DNA of 64,000 nt from assembly GCA_030272585.1 (NCBI GenBank), contig BSYQ01000006.1, forward strand, positions 3,249,001 to 3,313,000, read 5' to 3'. Made by a program: the position numbers and the translations under genes. Source of the stretch: Bryopsis sp. KO-2023. Its lineage: Eukaryota > Chlorophyta > Ulvophyceae > Bryopsidales > Bryopsidaceae. The notes under the pieces are model-generated. The model saw only the letters and a list, made by a program, of their open reading frames with translations. It was not told the origin of the DNA and did no database searches. Below are positions 1-11,606 of this stretch, piece after piece (position 1 is the stretch's first letter; each line of letters starts with the position of its first letter).

Positions 1-364
1 CTGAAAGCTTTCACTGCAGGGGAGGTCATGCAAGGTAAAAGAAGGGCAGATGTTTTTATTTTTGCCAGAGAAAGAAAAAAACATGGGTTCATATTTGTGT
101 GTGTGCACACATGCAAGACATACTTCCAATTCAGATGGACAAAAGCTAGTTGGAAAATTCCCCCTAAAAAAAAAGGAATATTCTAAAAATGAGCATGAAA
201 TTACCACAATTGCTGTTTGTACTTTATACTAAGTCTATGCATGAAGTCCTTTTTAGACACTTACAAAAAGGACAATACATTTACAGCAATGCATTTTTTT
301 GCTGGAGGGAATATTGGTAAATATTTTTTGAGATTTTTTTGAGATTTTTTTTTGGGGTAAGCAG

Positions 365-1370
365 GAGATGAAGGTCCTTTCTGTGAGAAGTGCAATCAGA
401 AATGCAACGCCACGAGACAAATTCGCATTCATCGATTTCCACCTGTCCTTGTGTTGAACATCAAGAGATTCAAATACACAAAGGATGGCAGGGAAAAACT
501 CACTTGGAACATTAACTATCCAGTCAAGGGTTTGAAGCTGCAGGTGAGTTTTTCATCTGTGATCCAACAAAACAAGCCGTTTTTTGTGATTAAAAAAAAA
601 CTGAAAGATACCGTTCATGCGGTGCACCAGGGAAGATCTATGTGTTGCATTGAATGGGGGTTCGGATTTATGGATGTATCTCCCGATTAGTGATTTTGTG
701 GGGTTTAAAAAAAATCAAAAAAAAATCGATGGGATATTACTGATCCAGATGAATGTTTGTATCAGTCTACATCACAATATTTGGAGTCCGAATAAAACCC
801 GCCCACAATTTGCAATTAAAAAATTTCAGAATTCTTTTATTTTTATTTTTCATTTTTTTTAGTTTCATTTTTTATCGACTGAGGTCTGCATCCATGTTGG
901 ATTTTGAATCTTGTAAATTTTTTTAGAAAATTAATAAATAAATTGTGAATGTTTGGTCGGTTATTAGAGTTACGTAATCTTGTAATTTTTTAACAAATTA
1001 GTAAATAAATAAATTGTGAGCGTTTGGTCGGTTATTAGAGTTACGCAATCTTGTATTTTTTTTTTTTAAATCAAATCAGTAAATAAATTGTGAGTGTTTG
1101 GTCGATTATTAGAGTTACGCATCCAAGGAGAACCGAGGTTCGGCGGACTCATCCGTTTGCTACGACCTGTACGCCAGCAGCAATCATTTCGGAACTCTGA
1201 CGGGAGGTCATTACACGGCACATTGCAAAGTCAAAGATTCGTCGGACAAGGAGGGTTGGTTTTGCTTCAACGATCAAACCGTCAAGAAAGTGGAGGAGGA
1301 GGATGTGGTTACCCCCAACGCGTACGTCTTGTTCTATGCAAGACGGCGGTGGCGATCTCAGTCCAGATAA
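365..1370 (+). CDS. Ubiquitin-specific protease, C-terminal part (5' end outside window)
   Basis: Two exons are seen: 365-543 and 1113-1370. The first encodes a Cys pair (CEKC) followed by the fingers/palm strand typical of peptidase C19 (VLVLNIKRFKY). The second carries the catalytic His box (NHFGTLTGGHYTAHC) and the final strand (AYVLFYARR) before a TAA stop. These are the hallmarks of a USP2/UBP-type deubiquitinase, which removes ubiquitin from proteins. The splice joint (CAG|gtgagt to ttattag|AGT) is phase 0 and restores the family alignment. The catalytic Cys box must lie upstream of the window. The acceptor of the last exon sits in the third copy of a tandem repeat, described separately. 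Family assignment is secure; the subfamily is not. Confidence 0.9.
935..1120 (+). repeat. Three-copy tandem repeat containing the 3' splice site
   Basis: A unit of about 71-74 bp is present three times. Each copy contains the words AATTGTGA, GTTTGGTCG and ATTATTAGAGTTACG. In the last copy the AG before AGTTACGC is the true acceptor of the protease exon at 1113. Copies one and two carry the same AG at about 967 and 1038, followed by the same first exon bases. The duplication therefore copied the intron end together with the first few exon bases. Confidence 0.85.
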
Positions 1371-4300
1371 GAAAAGGAATAGTGTCGTATGACCAAGGGG
1401 GAGGAGGAAAACAGGGAATGCTGACGTGAACAAAAAATAGCGAAAAAAAAAGGAACCCCCTTGGAAAGCATGAAGAAATTTCAAAATTTGGTAATTCCGT
1501 ATGTGTTTATTGATGTTCATATGTATGTATCGTTTCTGTGCAGATTAAAAAAAAAAAAGGAGAGGAAGGGTGGGGGTGGTAATGGTGAAAATCACAATGT
1601 TCAGTTTTCGAAATGAAGGGGTGAAGGGGGGGGAAAAAAGAAGTGCCAAAAAAAAAAAAAAATTACCAAAAAAAAGGGGAAACAAGAAGAAAAAGACTTC
1701 GGGTATCTGGTTTGGTGATGATATATCGCACGTGTGTTTTTGAATTTCTGAAAGCATAGTTTTACGAATGGAAAATTGAGGTGGTGGTGTTGTTTTTTTT
1801 GCCTTGCCCCCTCTTCCCCTCCCCTTCCTCACCCGATCTCTCTCCTTTCTGCATATGTTTATTGATGTGATTCTGTCCACTGATTTGAATTTTCTTGGAA
1901 AACGAAAGGGAAAAAAAGAAAATCGTGCTGAAGTAGTTGGATTGATGTGCTTTTTTTTTCTGCTTCGGGGATTTGAGAAAAATCAGTCGGATATGATGTC
2001 CATGCATAAAATGGCGTTTTCACATCACCCAAGACAAAAAAAAAAAAAAAAAGAGGAGAAATCCCCAGGGTTTATGGAAAAAAGGACCAGCATACTGGAA
2101 AGAAAAAGGGCAAGTGAAAAAGAAGAGAAAGAGTGACATACGGAAGGAGATTTAAAACAAAAAAAAAGAGTTGGCGTTCGCAAAGTGTTTTCCTTTTTTT
2201 TTTTGGTTTTTGTTTTTCATGGGTGATTTAGAAAGAAGAGAGAGACAGAAAAAAAAATGCGAAACAGAAAGAAAAAAAAATCGTGAGGGGAAGATTTGTT
2301 TTAAGTGATAACTTTGGGTCAGGTATATCGGTGTATTTAGTTTTTCGTTTTTCGTTCGGGATATGGGTATGGTTAAAAGAAGATACACAATACAAAAAAT
2401 GAACCAAAAAAAAAGTTTGGGTTGAAATATTTGTGGTAGGTTTCACATATGGAGCTCAAAAAAAAAGGAAGATGAAAAAAAATGGCCAACCCCCCCCCCC
2501 CCCCCCCCCCTCCCTCCCTCTTGTGTTGAGTACATGTGGAAAGAGAAAGGTATGCAAATCCCACTTCTGAGGGATTTTTTTGTCTGAACTTTTTTTTATA
2601 TTACGGTGCAAATGGAAGGGGAGAGAAATATATCATTTTGGTTTTGTACGGGGGTGAGACGCAAGGCAAGGAAAGGAAAGGAAAAAAAAAACAAAAATGA
2701 TGTGGGGCTTTTTGAAAAAGCAAAATAAGAAGAAGAACAAAAGAGTGAGAAGAGTGAAAAGAGGAAAAAGGACTGAAGAGAAATAGCGAGCATTTTTAAA
2801 TTGTACAGATTTGACACAATATATATATGTTGAATATATATATTTACATATATAGATTCCAAGACTTGTTCTCTCGGTAAGGGAAAAAAAAGAAACGATA
2901 TGAGAATTACGGATTTGATTTTTGTATTTCAGTTTTGAGGGGTGGATTGATAGGATTTGAACCCATTTCAAAATCTGGAAGGGTGTATGCCAAGACTTAA
3001 AACCCCAAATCGGGGTTTAGGGGTTTGGGAAAGGCCAAGGGTGGGAGGCTTTTTTTTTGGGGGAAAAAAAACGGGAAATCTTTCTTTGGAGTCTATGTTA
3101 ATATGTTGCGCATTATATCTCTTTGCTGAGAAACAGCATTCTTCTTTTATACAAACATCCTATAAACACCCCTCCTCCCCCCCCCCCCCTCCCGGGCTTG
3201 TTTCGATTTTGCTCATCTGGATTTTGGGGAATGAATTCTGGATTGACGGGGGGGTTCTCTCTTTTTTCGCTGAATCCCTAAAAAGGAAAAAGGGTGAAAA
3301 TGAAGAGGCAAAAGAAATTGTGGGGACTTCTCAGCAAGAAACAAATAAGAAATTATGTTGAGAAGTTTTGGGGGCGGGAGGAAAAGAATAGTGGATAATT
3401 AATGGATGTGAGTGCATCCAGTGATGGTCGCTAATGAAAATGGATTATATGAACTCTTCTTTCTCTTTTATTTTTGGAGCTTCTGGTTGGAATTTTTGAG
3501 GGGCAGGTTGATGTTTTATTTCTCCGGTGGGATCTGTTGCCCCCTCTGTCAAATCTTTGGATGAAAAAAAAAATCAAGCAAAAAAAAAAAGCAAAAACAG
3601 AAAGATGTCGAATCAGAATTTCTTGGAGGGGTGAAACATTGTGAGGAAAGCTGAAATTGTGTGGGATATGGTTGGTTTGCTTATATGTCTTACATGCATG
3701 CTTTAAAGAAGAGAAAGGGTAAAATGCTCTTGTGTGTTTTTTTGGAGAAATGTGTTAGATATATATATATGTGTTCACTCAAGATTTTTGTGTGAATTTC
3801 GGAAGGAGAAAAAAGAATGCGATATTTTTTTCTCTTTTTCTGGGGGGGGGGAGGGGGGGACCTCTCTGGAAGATATGGGGTAGAACTAAAGCCTCTGTTC
3901 AAAAAAAAAAAAGGAAAAAGAAAAAAGAAAAAAAGCACTATCCGGGCTGAAAAAAAAAAAATGGAAATGGTTGCGTTTGTGAAACAGCTCATTTTTTTCC
4001 CCTTCAGATATTTGCCCTTTTTTGTTTTTTGGCCTGTGTGATTTCTCGGTGTTTACTTTCGTCCCATCTTTTTTTATTTATTGTTTTCTTTCCTTAGAGA
4101 AAACTCAATAATCGCGATATCAACCAAAAAAAAACAAAAAACATTCAATATATGCACCCAGGCCATTTTGAGACATGTGAATAGACAATCGAAAAAAAAG
4201 GAAAAGAAAATATGGGAAAGTGGGAACGGGGCAGGATTCAGTAAACACACTTTAGTGGGAAAAACTCTTTTTTTTTGTTATCATCGTGTTTTTTTTTGTT

Positions 4301-5620
4301 TTTTTTTCAAGGGGTGGTTCTAGAAAACGGGGTTTTTTTAAATATGGGATGGGGGGTGGGGGGGTGTTAATATGTATGCATTGAAGGACAATACCCTGGA
4401 AAACCGTTGTGGTTTTCCTGGGATCCAGAAATCGAAATTCTCGATTTCGGATTTGGGATTAAAAAAAAGAAAAAAGAAAAAAAAGGGACACAGAAAATGG
4501 CACTCTCTTTTTTTCTTACTGGAACTTTTTTTTTTTAATTTGAATGGCTGGTTATTCGTTTTTTAGTAATTTTTGTCAAATTCTTTGGCATTCCGTTCTG
4601 GAGTAAAAAAAAGTGGGGAAAGGGGAAAAGGACAGTTATACATGTACATATACATAAAAAAGAAAAGAAAGAAAAAAAAGGGGGTTTTGGAAAGCTGTGG
4701 TTTTGTAATTCGATGTATTGGAATTATTCTGGGTTGCTAGTGTTTTGGGGGGTTGCTTTTAAGCTTTTTCTTCCCAACCTTTTTTTTTCCTCCTGAAATA
4801 TCCTTGAATTCAGGGGTGTTCTTTTTCTTTTTTTTTCATTGATGGATGTATCTGTTCCTTTTTTTTTCGTATTTAAAAAAAGGAATCAGTAAAGTGGTTT
4901 TCATTTTCTTTGCCTTGACGGATTGAAGGGCAACCTTTTCATGGGGGAAAAAAAACTTCACGGCAAATGTCTTTTTAAGGTCTTTTTGTTAATGGGGAGC
5001 GGGAAAAAGGGAAATTTCACGAAGTTTTATTTTTTCTTGTAGGGCACATTTCATATAACTGTGTTGCTGAGAAAAATATTTATATATTTTTTTTTCTTCT
5101 GGTGGCTGGTGTGCTGGCCTTCTCAATTTTTTTTCTAAATTGACTCGCTTGTATGCACAAAAATTATATTTTTTTTCAAGAAAAGGGTTTTGAAAGAAAG
5201 CCAGAGATGAATGGCAGATAAATACTCTGTCCTCAACTTTGGGATTGGGAGAAAACTTTTTGGAATTGTGAATTATCGCGGAGTCGGAAAGATTTCAAGC
5301 TGCCCACATCCTTTCCAATTCCAATTTGTATGTATCGTCGATCAGCTCCCTCCTCCGACTTAACGCCACCCATTACACCACACAAGAGTTAAAAGAGCTC
5401 CCCGAGCTGGGCTGCAAAATCTATCGTGGGAAGGACCTGCCAGCACAATGTGTGTCGAACCTCATCTGCATTTTAAAAATCAAAAATGTGTTTTTCTTTC
5501 AACACAATTGAAAAAAAAGATCATTTTTTTTTGTTTTTGAATTTGCAGTGTGGTTAGAGATTCCGGTTGAGAAAATCTGGCGGATCGTCGCTGCAGCCCA
5601 GAGCTTTTGCTTCTGGAGTG
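1371..5620. other. Gene-free, homopolymer-rich tract
   Basis: About 4.2 kb downstream of the protease stop. It is full of runs of A, T, G and C, including a C run near 2491-2510 and G runs near 3842-3858, and has only short random reading frames. It should hold the protease 3' UTR and the PET117 promoter and 5' UTR. A stretch at about 5300-5470 is less biased in composition and could be a 5' UTR exon of PET117, with an acceptor-like TTTGCAG at 5543-5549. I see no protein-coding signal. Confidence 0.6.
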
Positions 5621-6400
5621 ATGGTGTCTCGCGCTGCAATCACCCTTGGTGTGGTTTCAGGTATCACTCTTGGGACTATTTTGGTGATACACTGGACGCA
5701 AGATTGGGAGAAGGAGGTGAGGCCGATCGAGCAGCGAGCAGTGTTCGTTAAACCACCTTCTTCTTTCGAGACTCTCACGACGGGTCCCGAACTTACGCCA
5801 GTTTTGAATCGTGTTCCAAGGCGTAGTAATGGGAAAGCTTGTGAATATCAGTGCTCTTGAGATATTTGCTTGATCGCATCTTTCGTGGGATTCTTTTCGG
5901 GTGGGAGACGACGACGTGTGGAACCTTATCTTTTCGACGGGCAGCGAGTTTCTGCTGACACTCGTCTAGGGTTTTTCATTTATTTGATGGGATCCGAACG
6001 GCAGAACCCCCAAAAAACAGCTGTATAGAAAGTTTTTAAAAGGAGCTTTCCCAGTCAAATATATATATATATGTATATTTATATCTACTATTTTATCAAA
6101 TGCAAAAAAATATGGGAAGTGGAGGGAGGAGAGGGGGGGGGATTTTGTAAACCGATTCTAAAAGTGTTTTTTCGTGCTTGAAAAAAAACCCTCAATGAAG
6201 CATTTTGTATATTTTTGTATTTTCTTCATTGAGTTCAGGAGGAATCCTGCCAGTTTGTGGATGTTCTGTCCGAATTGCCGACAAAATAACACTCTTCTGC
6301 CGTAATTGTTTTGCAGAGATTGTACAAGGGAGTGATCAGGGATAAGGAGCTGTATGCAATCAAGCTCGAACAGTTCAAATCTAAGCAATCCGAGCAGTAG
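5621..6400 (+). CDS. PET117: PET117-like cytochrome c oxidase assembly protein
   Basis: Exons 5621-5716 and 6317-6400 give a 59-residue protein. It has an N-terminal hydrophobic segment (about residues 5-24), then WTQDWEKERLYKGVIRDKE, which matches the PET117 core where a helix is followed by GVIRD. PET117 is a small inner-membrane mitochondrial protein that couples heme a synthesis to cytochrome oxidase assembly. The joint GAG|gtgagg to TTTTGCAG|AGA is phase 0. The first ATG of the frame is at 5621; the frame is open upstream without another ATG. The length is at the short end for the family. The call rests on the family pattern only. Confidence 0.8.
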
Positions 6401-7041
6401 TTTCTTGGAGGGAGGGGGAACAAAACAAAAAAGCAAATGACCCGAGGTTTCTGTTTTTTTTGTTGAACTCTCCCATCAGAAGCAGTACTTTTGTAATCAA
6501 AGGTATGGACCAAAAACAATACTGCACAATAATGACATGTTCAAAATACTGGAGATTTTCTCTTTTCAGGATGGTTCCAGTCGCCTCTTGATCATCCCCC
6601 AAAGCTTGCAAGCATGCCGAATTTGTACTTTTTTATTTATTGTTTACATGGAGGCTGAAAGCGTAATGTCAGTTTTTCACTGGATCAATTTGGTGCCACC
6701 TGTAGGAATGATTGTAAAATAATCATCGATCCAAGTATAATTTTTCCCAGACCAGAGAATTATTGTGTTAATGATGTTTCATTATGTGAAATTGCCAATA
6801 CGTTGATTCAACGTATTGGCAATCGACTTGAATCTTGCTTTTGTTGGCTACCCACTCTGAGGTTCTCCTCTAATTGACTTTTTGTGTACAGAAATTCGTC
6901 CCCACTATGAAACCAATACATGCTGATCATTGCGCAAACTGAACGGAGGGGACGGAATTCCGGTTTTTTGTTGTCTTACTGCCTGAAAGGGTGGGGAAAT
7001 CCCTCCTTTCTTGAAGGGCCGCTCGTTTTGAGTGTCCAGTG
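6401..7041. other. Intergenic spacer between PET117 and the WD40 gene
   Basis: Holds the PET117 3' UTR and the start region of the WD40 gene. The only clear structure is a perfect 33-bp palindrome at 6791-6823, listed separately. A CCAG just before the ATG at 7042 could be a splice acceptor of a 5' UTR intron. Confidence 0.5.
6791..6823. repeat. Perfect 33-bp palindrome
   Basis: Two 16-bp arms, ATTGCCAATACGTTGA and its exact reverse complement, flank a single T at 6807. It can form a near-loopless cruciform. It could be a footprint of a foldback element or a dyad binding site in the upstream region of the WD40 gene. Confidence 0.9.
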
Positions 7042-10000
7042 ATGACTAATCATTCGTTGCGACCTGGATTTCATTTGGAGGGGTCCTTCAGAGCTCACAA
7101 ATCCCCCATTCGACAAATCACTTACAATTCGAAGGCCAACTACTACATCTCTCTCGACGACAAATCCATACGAGCTTGGCGGCCCGAAGACCACAGCAAG
7201 CAGCTGCTGGTTTTGAATTTCCCAGCCTTCCAGCCCTCGTTCATAACATGCGTGCTGTACGTGGAAAAAATGGGCCTGCTTTTCGCAGCAGCCCTGGACA
7301 ACACGTTGAAATTGTACAACGGTCGATTGAAGCTGAGGGCCAGCTTGCCGTGGAATGCTGGGGCGGTGTTGTCGATGGTTTTCAACGAAAAAGACGATGA
7401 ACTGATCACTGCTGGCTCAGAAGGGGTGAAAGTTTGGTACAGCGCCCCGGATTATGCATCCTATAACTCGACGACGAGGGAAGCTTTCGAGAGGCCCCAA
7501 AAGTGTGATTCGGGGGAGCTGCTCAACTGGACGTTTGGAAAACATCAAAGAGTGCTGGAGAGGATGTCGCTCAGGGTGCCTGGAGTGACAACCCAGCCCT
7601 CCAGTGGTGATCAGTACGGTGGCGAGTGGGTGCAGAGAATGATTTGGAGCGGGAAGTCGAGCACTCTGCTTGTCCCAGTGTTTGGCAATATTTATGGGTT
7701 TGATGGGAGGTCGGGGACCAGGACGTACAACTGGGAAGGCTTGCATTCTCTGCCGATCACAGGGGTGTTATTCTTGCCCCAGCTTTTGACCGTGTTTACT
7801 TCTTCGCAAGATGCAAGCGTGGTGCAGTGGCGATTGATGGTGGATGGGTCCTTGCAGCTTTTCAAGAAATTCCACGGAATCACAACCCCAGTGAGCGGAA
7901 TGGCATTACAAGAGGACGGCCAAGCGATTCTGACATCAACGCTGGATGGAATGATCACCCTCTGGTCCTTCGAGTCGCTGGAAATCATGTTCCGGATGAA
8001 AGTGACGGGGTCGATTCTGGGCCTCACTTTTCGTGGAGCGGACAAGTTCTTTTTCCACTACGGTCACGAGGCGAAAGTTATGAAACTCAAGCATGTGTTC
8101 TCCACGCTCCGAACGTGCAATTCCTCCCCGACTCACATGCATTCTCTGGAAAACGGCCGGATTCTGATTCTGTTCGACGACGGCTGCGTTCGCCTGATGG
8201 ATTCGAAAGGCAGGTACATCCTTTCCACGGTGCCCCAACTCTCGACCAAGTCAGTCATAGGAGCAGAGTACTGCGATTCTCGGAAACAACTGGTGGTTCT
8301 CTTGGGCAATGGGCATATACACATTTGGGATGTTTTTACGCATCGACCCCCAAAGCTGGTCAAAGTGTGGAATCACTTGGCCAAGGAGAGCCCCTGCAGC
8401 TTACGATTTCTGGACAAGAGAGTCATCCCGAGTGGATTCTTCTCGGCGACCCGAGGAATAAGTTCTCGGACCGCTCGAATCGGTGATCATTTGATTCTCG
8501 GAACCAAGATGGGGGAGGTGACGTTCTGCGATATGGACGCGGATGGAAAAGTTACGCTGAGATCGTCGGGTTTTGAAAAAGAGGCGGTCAGGGGCATCGC
8601 CATGGACCACTGCACAGGGAATATTCTCATTCACGCCAAGTACTGCATCAAAATATTGAGACTCAGTGGCTTGCAGTGTGCCAGCACGGTGAAATTCAAT
8701 GACGAGGTCGTGAAAATAGGCACCCTGGGTGGAAGGGCTCTCGTGGGGGGGAAATCGGGAAGCCTGTCTGTTCTGGATCTCTGCTCAGGTCGGCACTTGC
8801 CCTCAGTCAAGTCTTTCGATCATAATAAGAGAGTGACATCCATATCCACTTCAAGGAGCCAATCGACGTTTTTGACCGGGAGTGAAGACGGGTCGATACG
8901 CGTTTTCGACAGGGACAAGAATCTCTGTGCGATGCTCCTTGTGGCAGAGCCTGTGAATTGCGTGTGTTACCTGAATGGGAAAGGTGATGTTCTGGTTGGA
9001 GTTGGGACAAGGATGCTGGTGGCAAAAGCGGATGTTTATCAAAGTCACTCCTCCCCCCCTCCAGAGAAATCCGAATCAGATACAGACGAAAGCAAGCCGA
9101 TCGATTCGAAGGATTCCGAGGTTGGGGGTTTGGATCGTTACATGTCTGGGTTCAACATCTGGAGACCGGACAGCCCCAATGCACCTCGAATTCCAGATTC
9201 ACCCATATCCAGCCCACGCAAGAGCATCGCTTTTGAGAACATGTCTGAGAAATTCAGCCTCCTTGCAGTCAGACGTGCAACGGGTTCGATCAGTAGGAGT
9301 GAATCTGATCGGCACCCTCTGGATGTGTTGTTGAGGCGAACGAAAAGCACACTAAGGAATGAGGCTACATCTGGGCAGCTGGAGGTGATTGAGGATAACA
9401 ATGAACAGGACCCAGTTCCACAAAAACAACCCACTGTCCCCATCGTCACTAAGTACAGCGTCGAGCTGCCGATTCACCAGAAAAATGACACAAACAAGGC
9501 TCCTCTCGTCCCCCACAACCACTTCGGCGGATCAAGCATGCTACCGGACAAGCTTGACATTGTGGAGGGTTCGAGAAACGGCCTGGCTAGTGAAAAATCG
9601 AGTATGAGCGAGTATGATTCCGAGGAGCGTTCTGTGGATGCCAGCGATTGCGCCAGCCAAGAGAGTGATCAGGAGAATTCACTGGTGGGATTGGAATCAT
9701 CGTTCAAGAAAGTAGTCCCTGTCGTAGCTTCTCGGGAAGCGTTCTATCCAGGATTGGCACCCCCTCGAGCGGTGGTGGAGGCGACCAGCACAAAAACGAC
9801 CAAGAAAAAGAAGAAAAGGAGGAAAAGGAGGCGGAGGAAAAAGAAGCAGATTTCGAAAGTTGGTCTTTCCTGGAGGGAAAGGGCTGAGGAATTGAGAAAA
9901 GCAGCTCTGGAGGATAAGGTCGTAATCGGGGTGCATGAGCTGCAAGCCCAAGAATCAGGAACCAAATCAGCAGTTCGATGTCTTTTGCCTTCTGTGACCA

Positions 10001-10068
10001 AGTTGGCCCAATCCACACCAGCACAGCCGCTTCGATTCTTTCCTCGAAACTCTGGGAAAACATCCTAA
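7042..10068 (+). CDS. Large single-exon WD40-repeat protein (1008 aa)
   Basis: An uninterrupted frame from the ATG at 7042 (just after an in-frame GTG) to a TAA. Roughly residues 15-670 carry degenerate WD40 blades, for example FRAHKSPIRQITY, LITAGSEGVKVWY, ILTSTLDGMITLW and FLTGSEDGSIRVFD. The C-terminal third is Ser- and acid-rich and low in order, followed by a very basic Lys/Arg block near residues 915-935 and a short helical tail. The layout recalls WDR87/WDR97-type proteins, some of which are linked to cilia, but I cannot name an ortholog. It has no intron, whereas nearly every neighbour has several; a retrocopy origin or simple intron loss would explain this. WD40 proteins act as scaffolds. 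The function is not determined. Confidence 0.85.
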   Translation: MTNHSLRPGFHLEGSFRAHKSPIRQITYNSKANYYISLDDKSIRAWRPEDHSKQLLVLNFPAFQPSFITCVLYVEKMGLLFAAALDNTLKLYNGRLKLRASLPWNAGAVLSMVFNEKDDELITAGSEGVKVWYSAPDYASYNSTTREAFERPQKCDSGELLNWTFGKHQRVLERMSLRVPGVTTQPSSGDQYGGEWVQRMIWSGKSSTLLVPVFGNIYGFDGRSGTRTYNWEGLHSLPITGVLFLPQLLTVFTSSQDASVVQWRLMVDGSLQLFKKFHGITTPVSGMALQEDGQAILTSTLDGMITLWSFESLEIMFRMKVTGSILGLTFRGADKFFFHYGHEAKVMKLKHVFSTLRTCNSSPTHMHSLENGRILILFDDGCVRLMDSKGRYILSTVPQLSTKSVIGAEYCDSRKQLVVLLGNGHIHIWDVFTHRPPKLVKVWNHLAKESPCSLRFLDKRVIPSGFFSATRGISSRTARIGDHLILGTKMGEVTFCDMDADGKVTLRSSGFEKEAVRGIAMDHCTGNILIHAKYCIKILRLSGLQCASTVKFNDEVVKIGTLGGRALVGGKSGSLSVLDLCSGRHLPSVKSFDHNKRVTSISTSRSQSTFLTGSEDGSIRVFDRDKNLCAMLLVAEPVNCVCYLNGKGDVLVGVGTRMLVAKADVYQSHSSPPPEKSESDTDESKPIDSKDSEVGGLDRYMSGFNIWRPDSPNAPRIPDSPISSPRKSIAFENMSEKFSLLAVRRATGSISRSESDRHPLDVLLRRTKSTLRNEATSGQLEVIEDNNEQDPVPQKQPTVPIVTKYSVELPIHQKNDTNKAPLVPHNHFGGSSMLPDKLDIVEGSRNGLASEKSSMSEYDSEERSVDASDCASQESDQENSLVGLESSFKKVVPVVASREAFYPGLAPPRAVVEATSTKTTKKKKKRRKRRRRKKKQISKVGLSWRERAEELRKAALEDKVVIGVHELQAQESGTKSAVRCLLPSVTKLAQSTPAQPLRFFPRNSGKTS

Positions 10069-10776
10069 CCTTGCTGTTCCATTTTTGTTTGTTGTTGAAA
10101 GGGGGGTGTGAGGACTCTTTTATGTGCATTTTCAAATCCATTTTTTCGGATTATTCAATAGAATGAATGTGCTGTGGAAAAAAGCCCATACATAACCAAG
10201 GAATCCCAACCTTCGCATGCAGACAAGTGGGGTGCTTATTGTTTCCTGCCCCATATTCTTCGAAAGAACCGGCCAAGACCACATGCTTCTGGAAAGAACT
10301 AATGCTGACAGGGGCAATGATCCATCCCCATTATCAATCATTCAAACTCTTGATAAGAAAAAACAAAAAAACCCATAAACTGGCAAGGAACAAAATAGGA
10401 CGTGGGGTATTAAAGGAGAAACACTGCTCATTCCACTTACAAAAAAAAAATCTTGTTCTTTCCCACCCACCCATACCCAAAAAAAAATCTTGTTTTGTTT
10501 TTTCCCACCCACCCATACCACGCCAAACAGTCATGAGCATGCGTCATACCTAATACACGCTTGCTTAGCCCATGACAGGAATCGCAGCGCCAAAATTGCT
10601 TGAACCACTAAAAAAAAAATTTCAAAGTCAATTCCCTGATATCTAAAATTCGTCTTGCGGTCAAGAATCCAATGCACACGAATAAAAACAGCCCATAAAA
10701 CAAATTCGAACCTGCCCATCCAATCGCCTGCGTCAACCCAGTCTTAACGAGTTCACCTAACGCCCACCCTCCAGCG
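10069..10776. other. Intergenic spacer with a 40-bp tandem duplication
   Basis: No coding signal. At 10441-10520 a unit made of an A run, TCTTGT and CCCACCCACCCATACC occurs twice in tandem. The two flanking genes point toward each other here, so both 3' UTRs probably end in this stretch. Confidence 0.5.
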
Positions 10777-11606
10777 TCACCGCCTTTCGGTTACCACCCA
10801 GCTTTGGGACCACGTCGTTCTTGTGTCGGTCTCCGTTTCGGATGCGCTGTGAGTTTCTTGCTCTTGATCCCCTTTCTTGTGCCCGCTCGCAGGACCTTTC
10901 TCGAAAGCCCAACACGTTTTCCCATTCTTGCGTCCCACACGCTTCAGTCTCCAGCCGGGGTTCGCGCGAAGAACCGCCCTGATCTCTTCCACAGCCGCTA
11001 TCTGTTGCTGGGCCAGTTGACGTCGAACCAAGCGGGCGTACTCGTCACGTGACAGGCGACGTCTGGGAACTCCCAGCACGGAGACCGCCTTTCCGATCGA
11101 GTAACCGACGACGAGCTTCGGCACGGGGAAGCCGCCGACTGCTCCGGAGTTTGGCGCAGTTTCTGGATTCATTTGCAGATGATTTTCCTGAGGAAATGTC
11201 GTCCATGCATGCGCGTTCCAGGGCTGAATCTTGAGGTTGTGGCCCACTTGCAGAGGGCTCTTTTTCACGTCCGCTATTCGGCAGAACTTCAGCCGCTCCC
11301 TAAACGAGGTCTCGCTCCTCGTATCGCTGCATCCCTCGCTCCGCATTTCAATCGTGCGTCGTTCTGCGTCACTTTGGTCAGTGGATCGACATTCGACTTC
11401 TGTGTCTGTGGTGGCGTTTTCTTTCTCGGGGGAAGCGCATGCCCCCGATTCTCTCGAGCGAACGATGCTGCACGCGCTTGTCATGTTATCGACCGATACC
11501 GTCCCGCAAGTCACCACCAAGCAAGGGAGCTCTCTTTTGGTGGAGGTCGTGGCTGCCACGAGGATTAAAAGCTGCCGTGAGTGATTTGAGTTTCTGGCGC
11601 GTCCGT
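10777..11606 (-). CDS. Unrecognised protein, last coding exon (about 275 aa seen)
   Basis: A long frame in balanced, exon-like sequence ends in TGA at 10777. No in-frame ATG exists at its 5' end. A good acceptor (CTCACATATCAG, exon from 11606) suggests that an upstream exon supplies the start, but I could not fix it. Features: near the N-side a short hydrophobic run (QLLILVAA); a Ser/Glu/Arg-rich middle; then a conserved-looking basic block (RLSRDEYARLVRRQLAQQQI) and a helix-strand part ending GKTCWAFEKGP. The tail is charged. No family is recognised. It could bind nucleic acid, but that is only a guess from the basic charge. Confidence 0.45.

Noticed and set aside
1545-4566. Many short frames rich in Phe and Lys
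   Set aside because: Products of A and T homopolymers in non-coding sequence.
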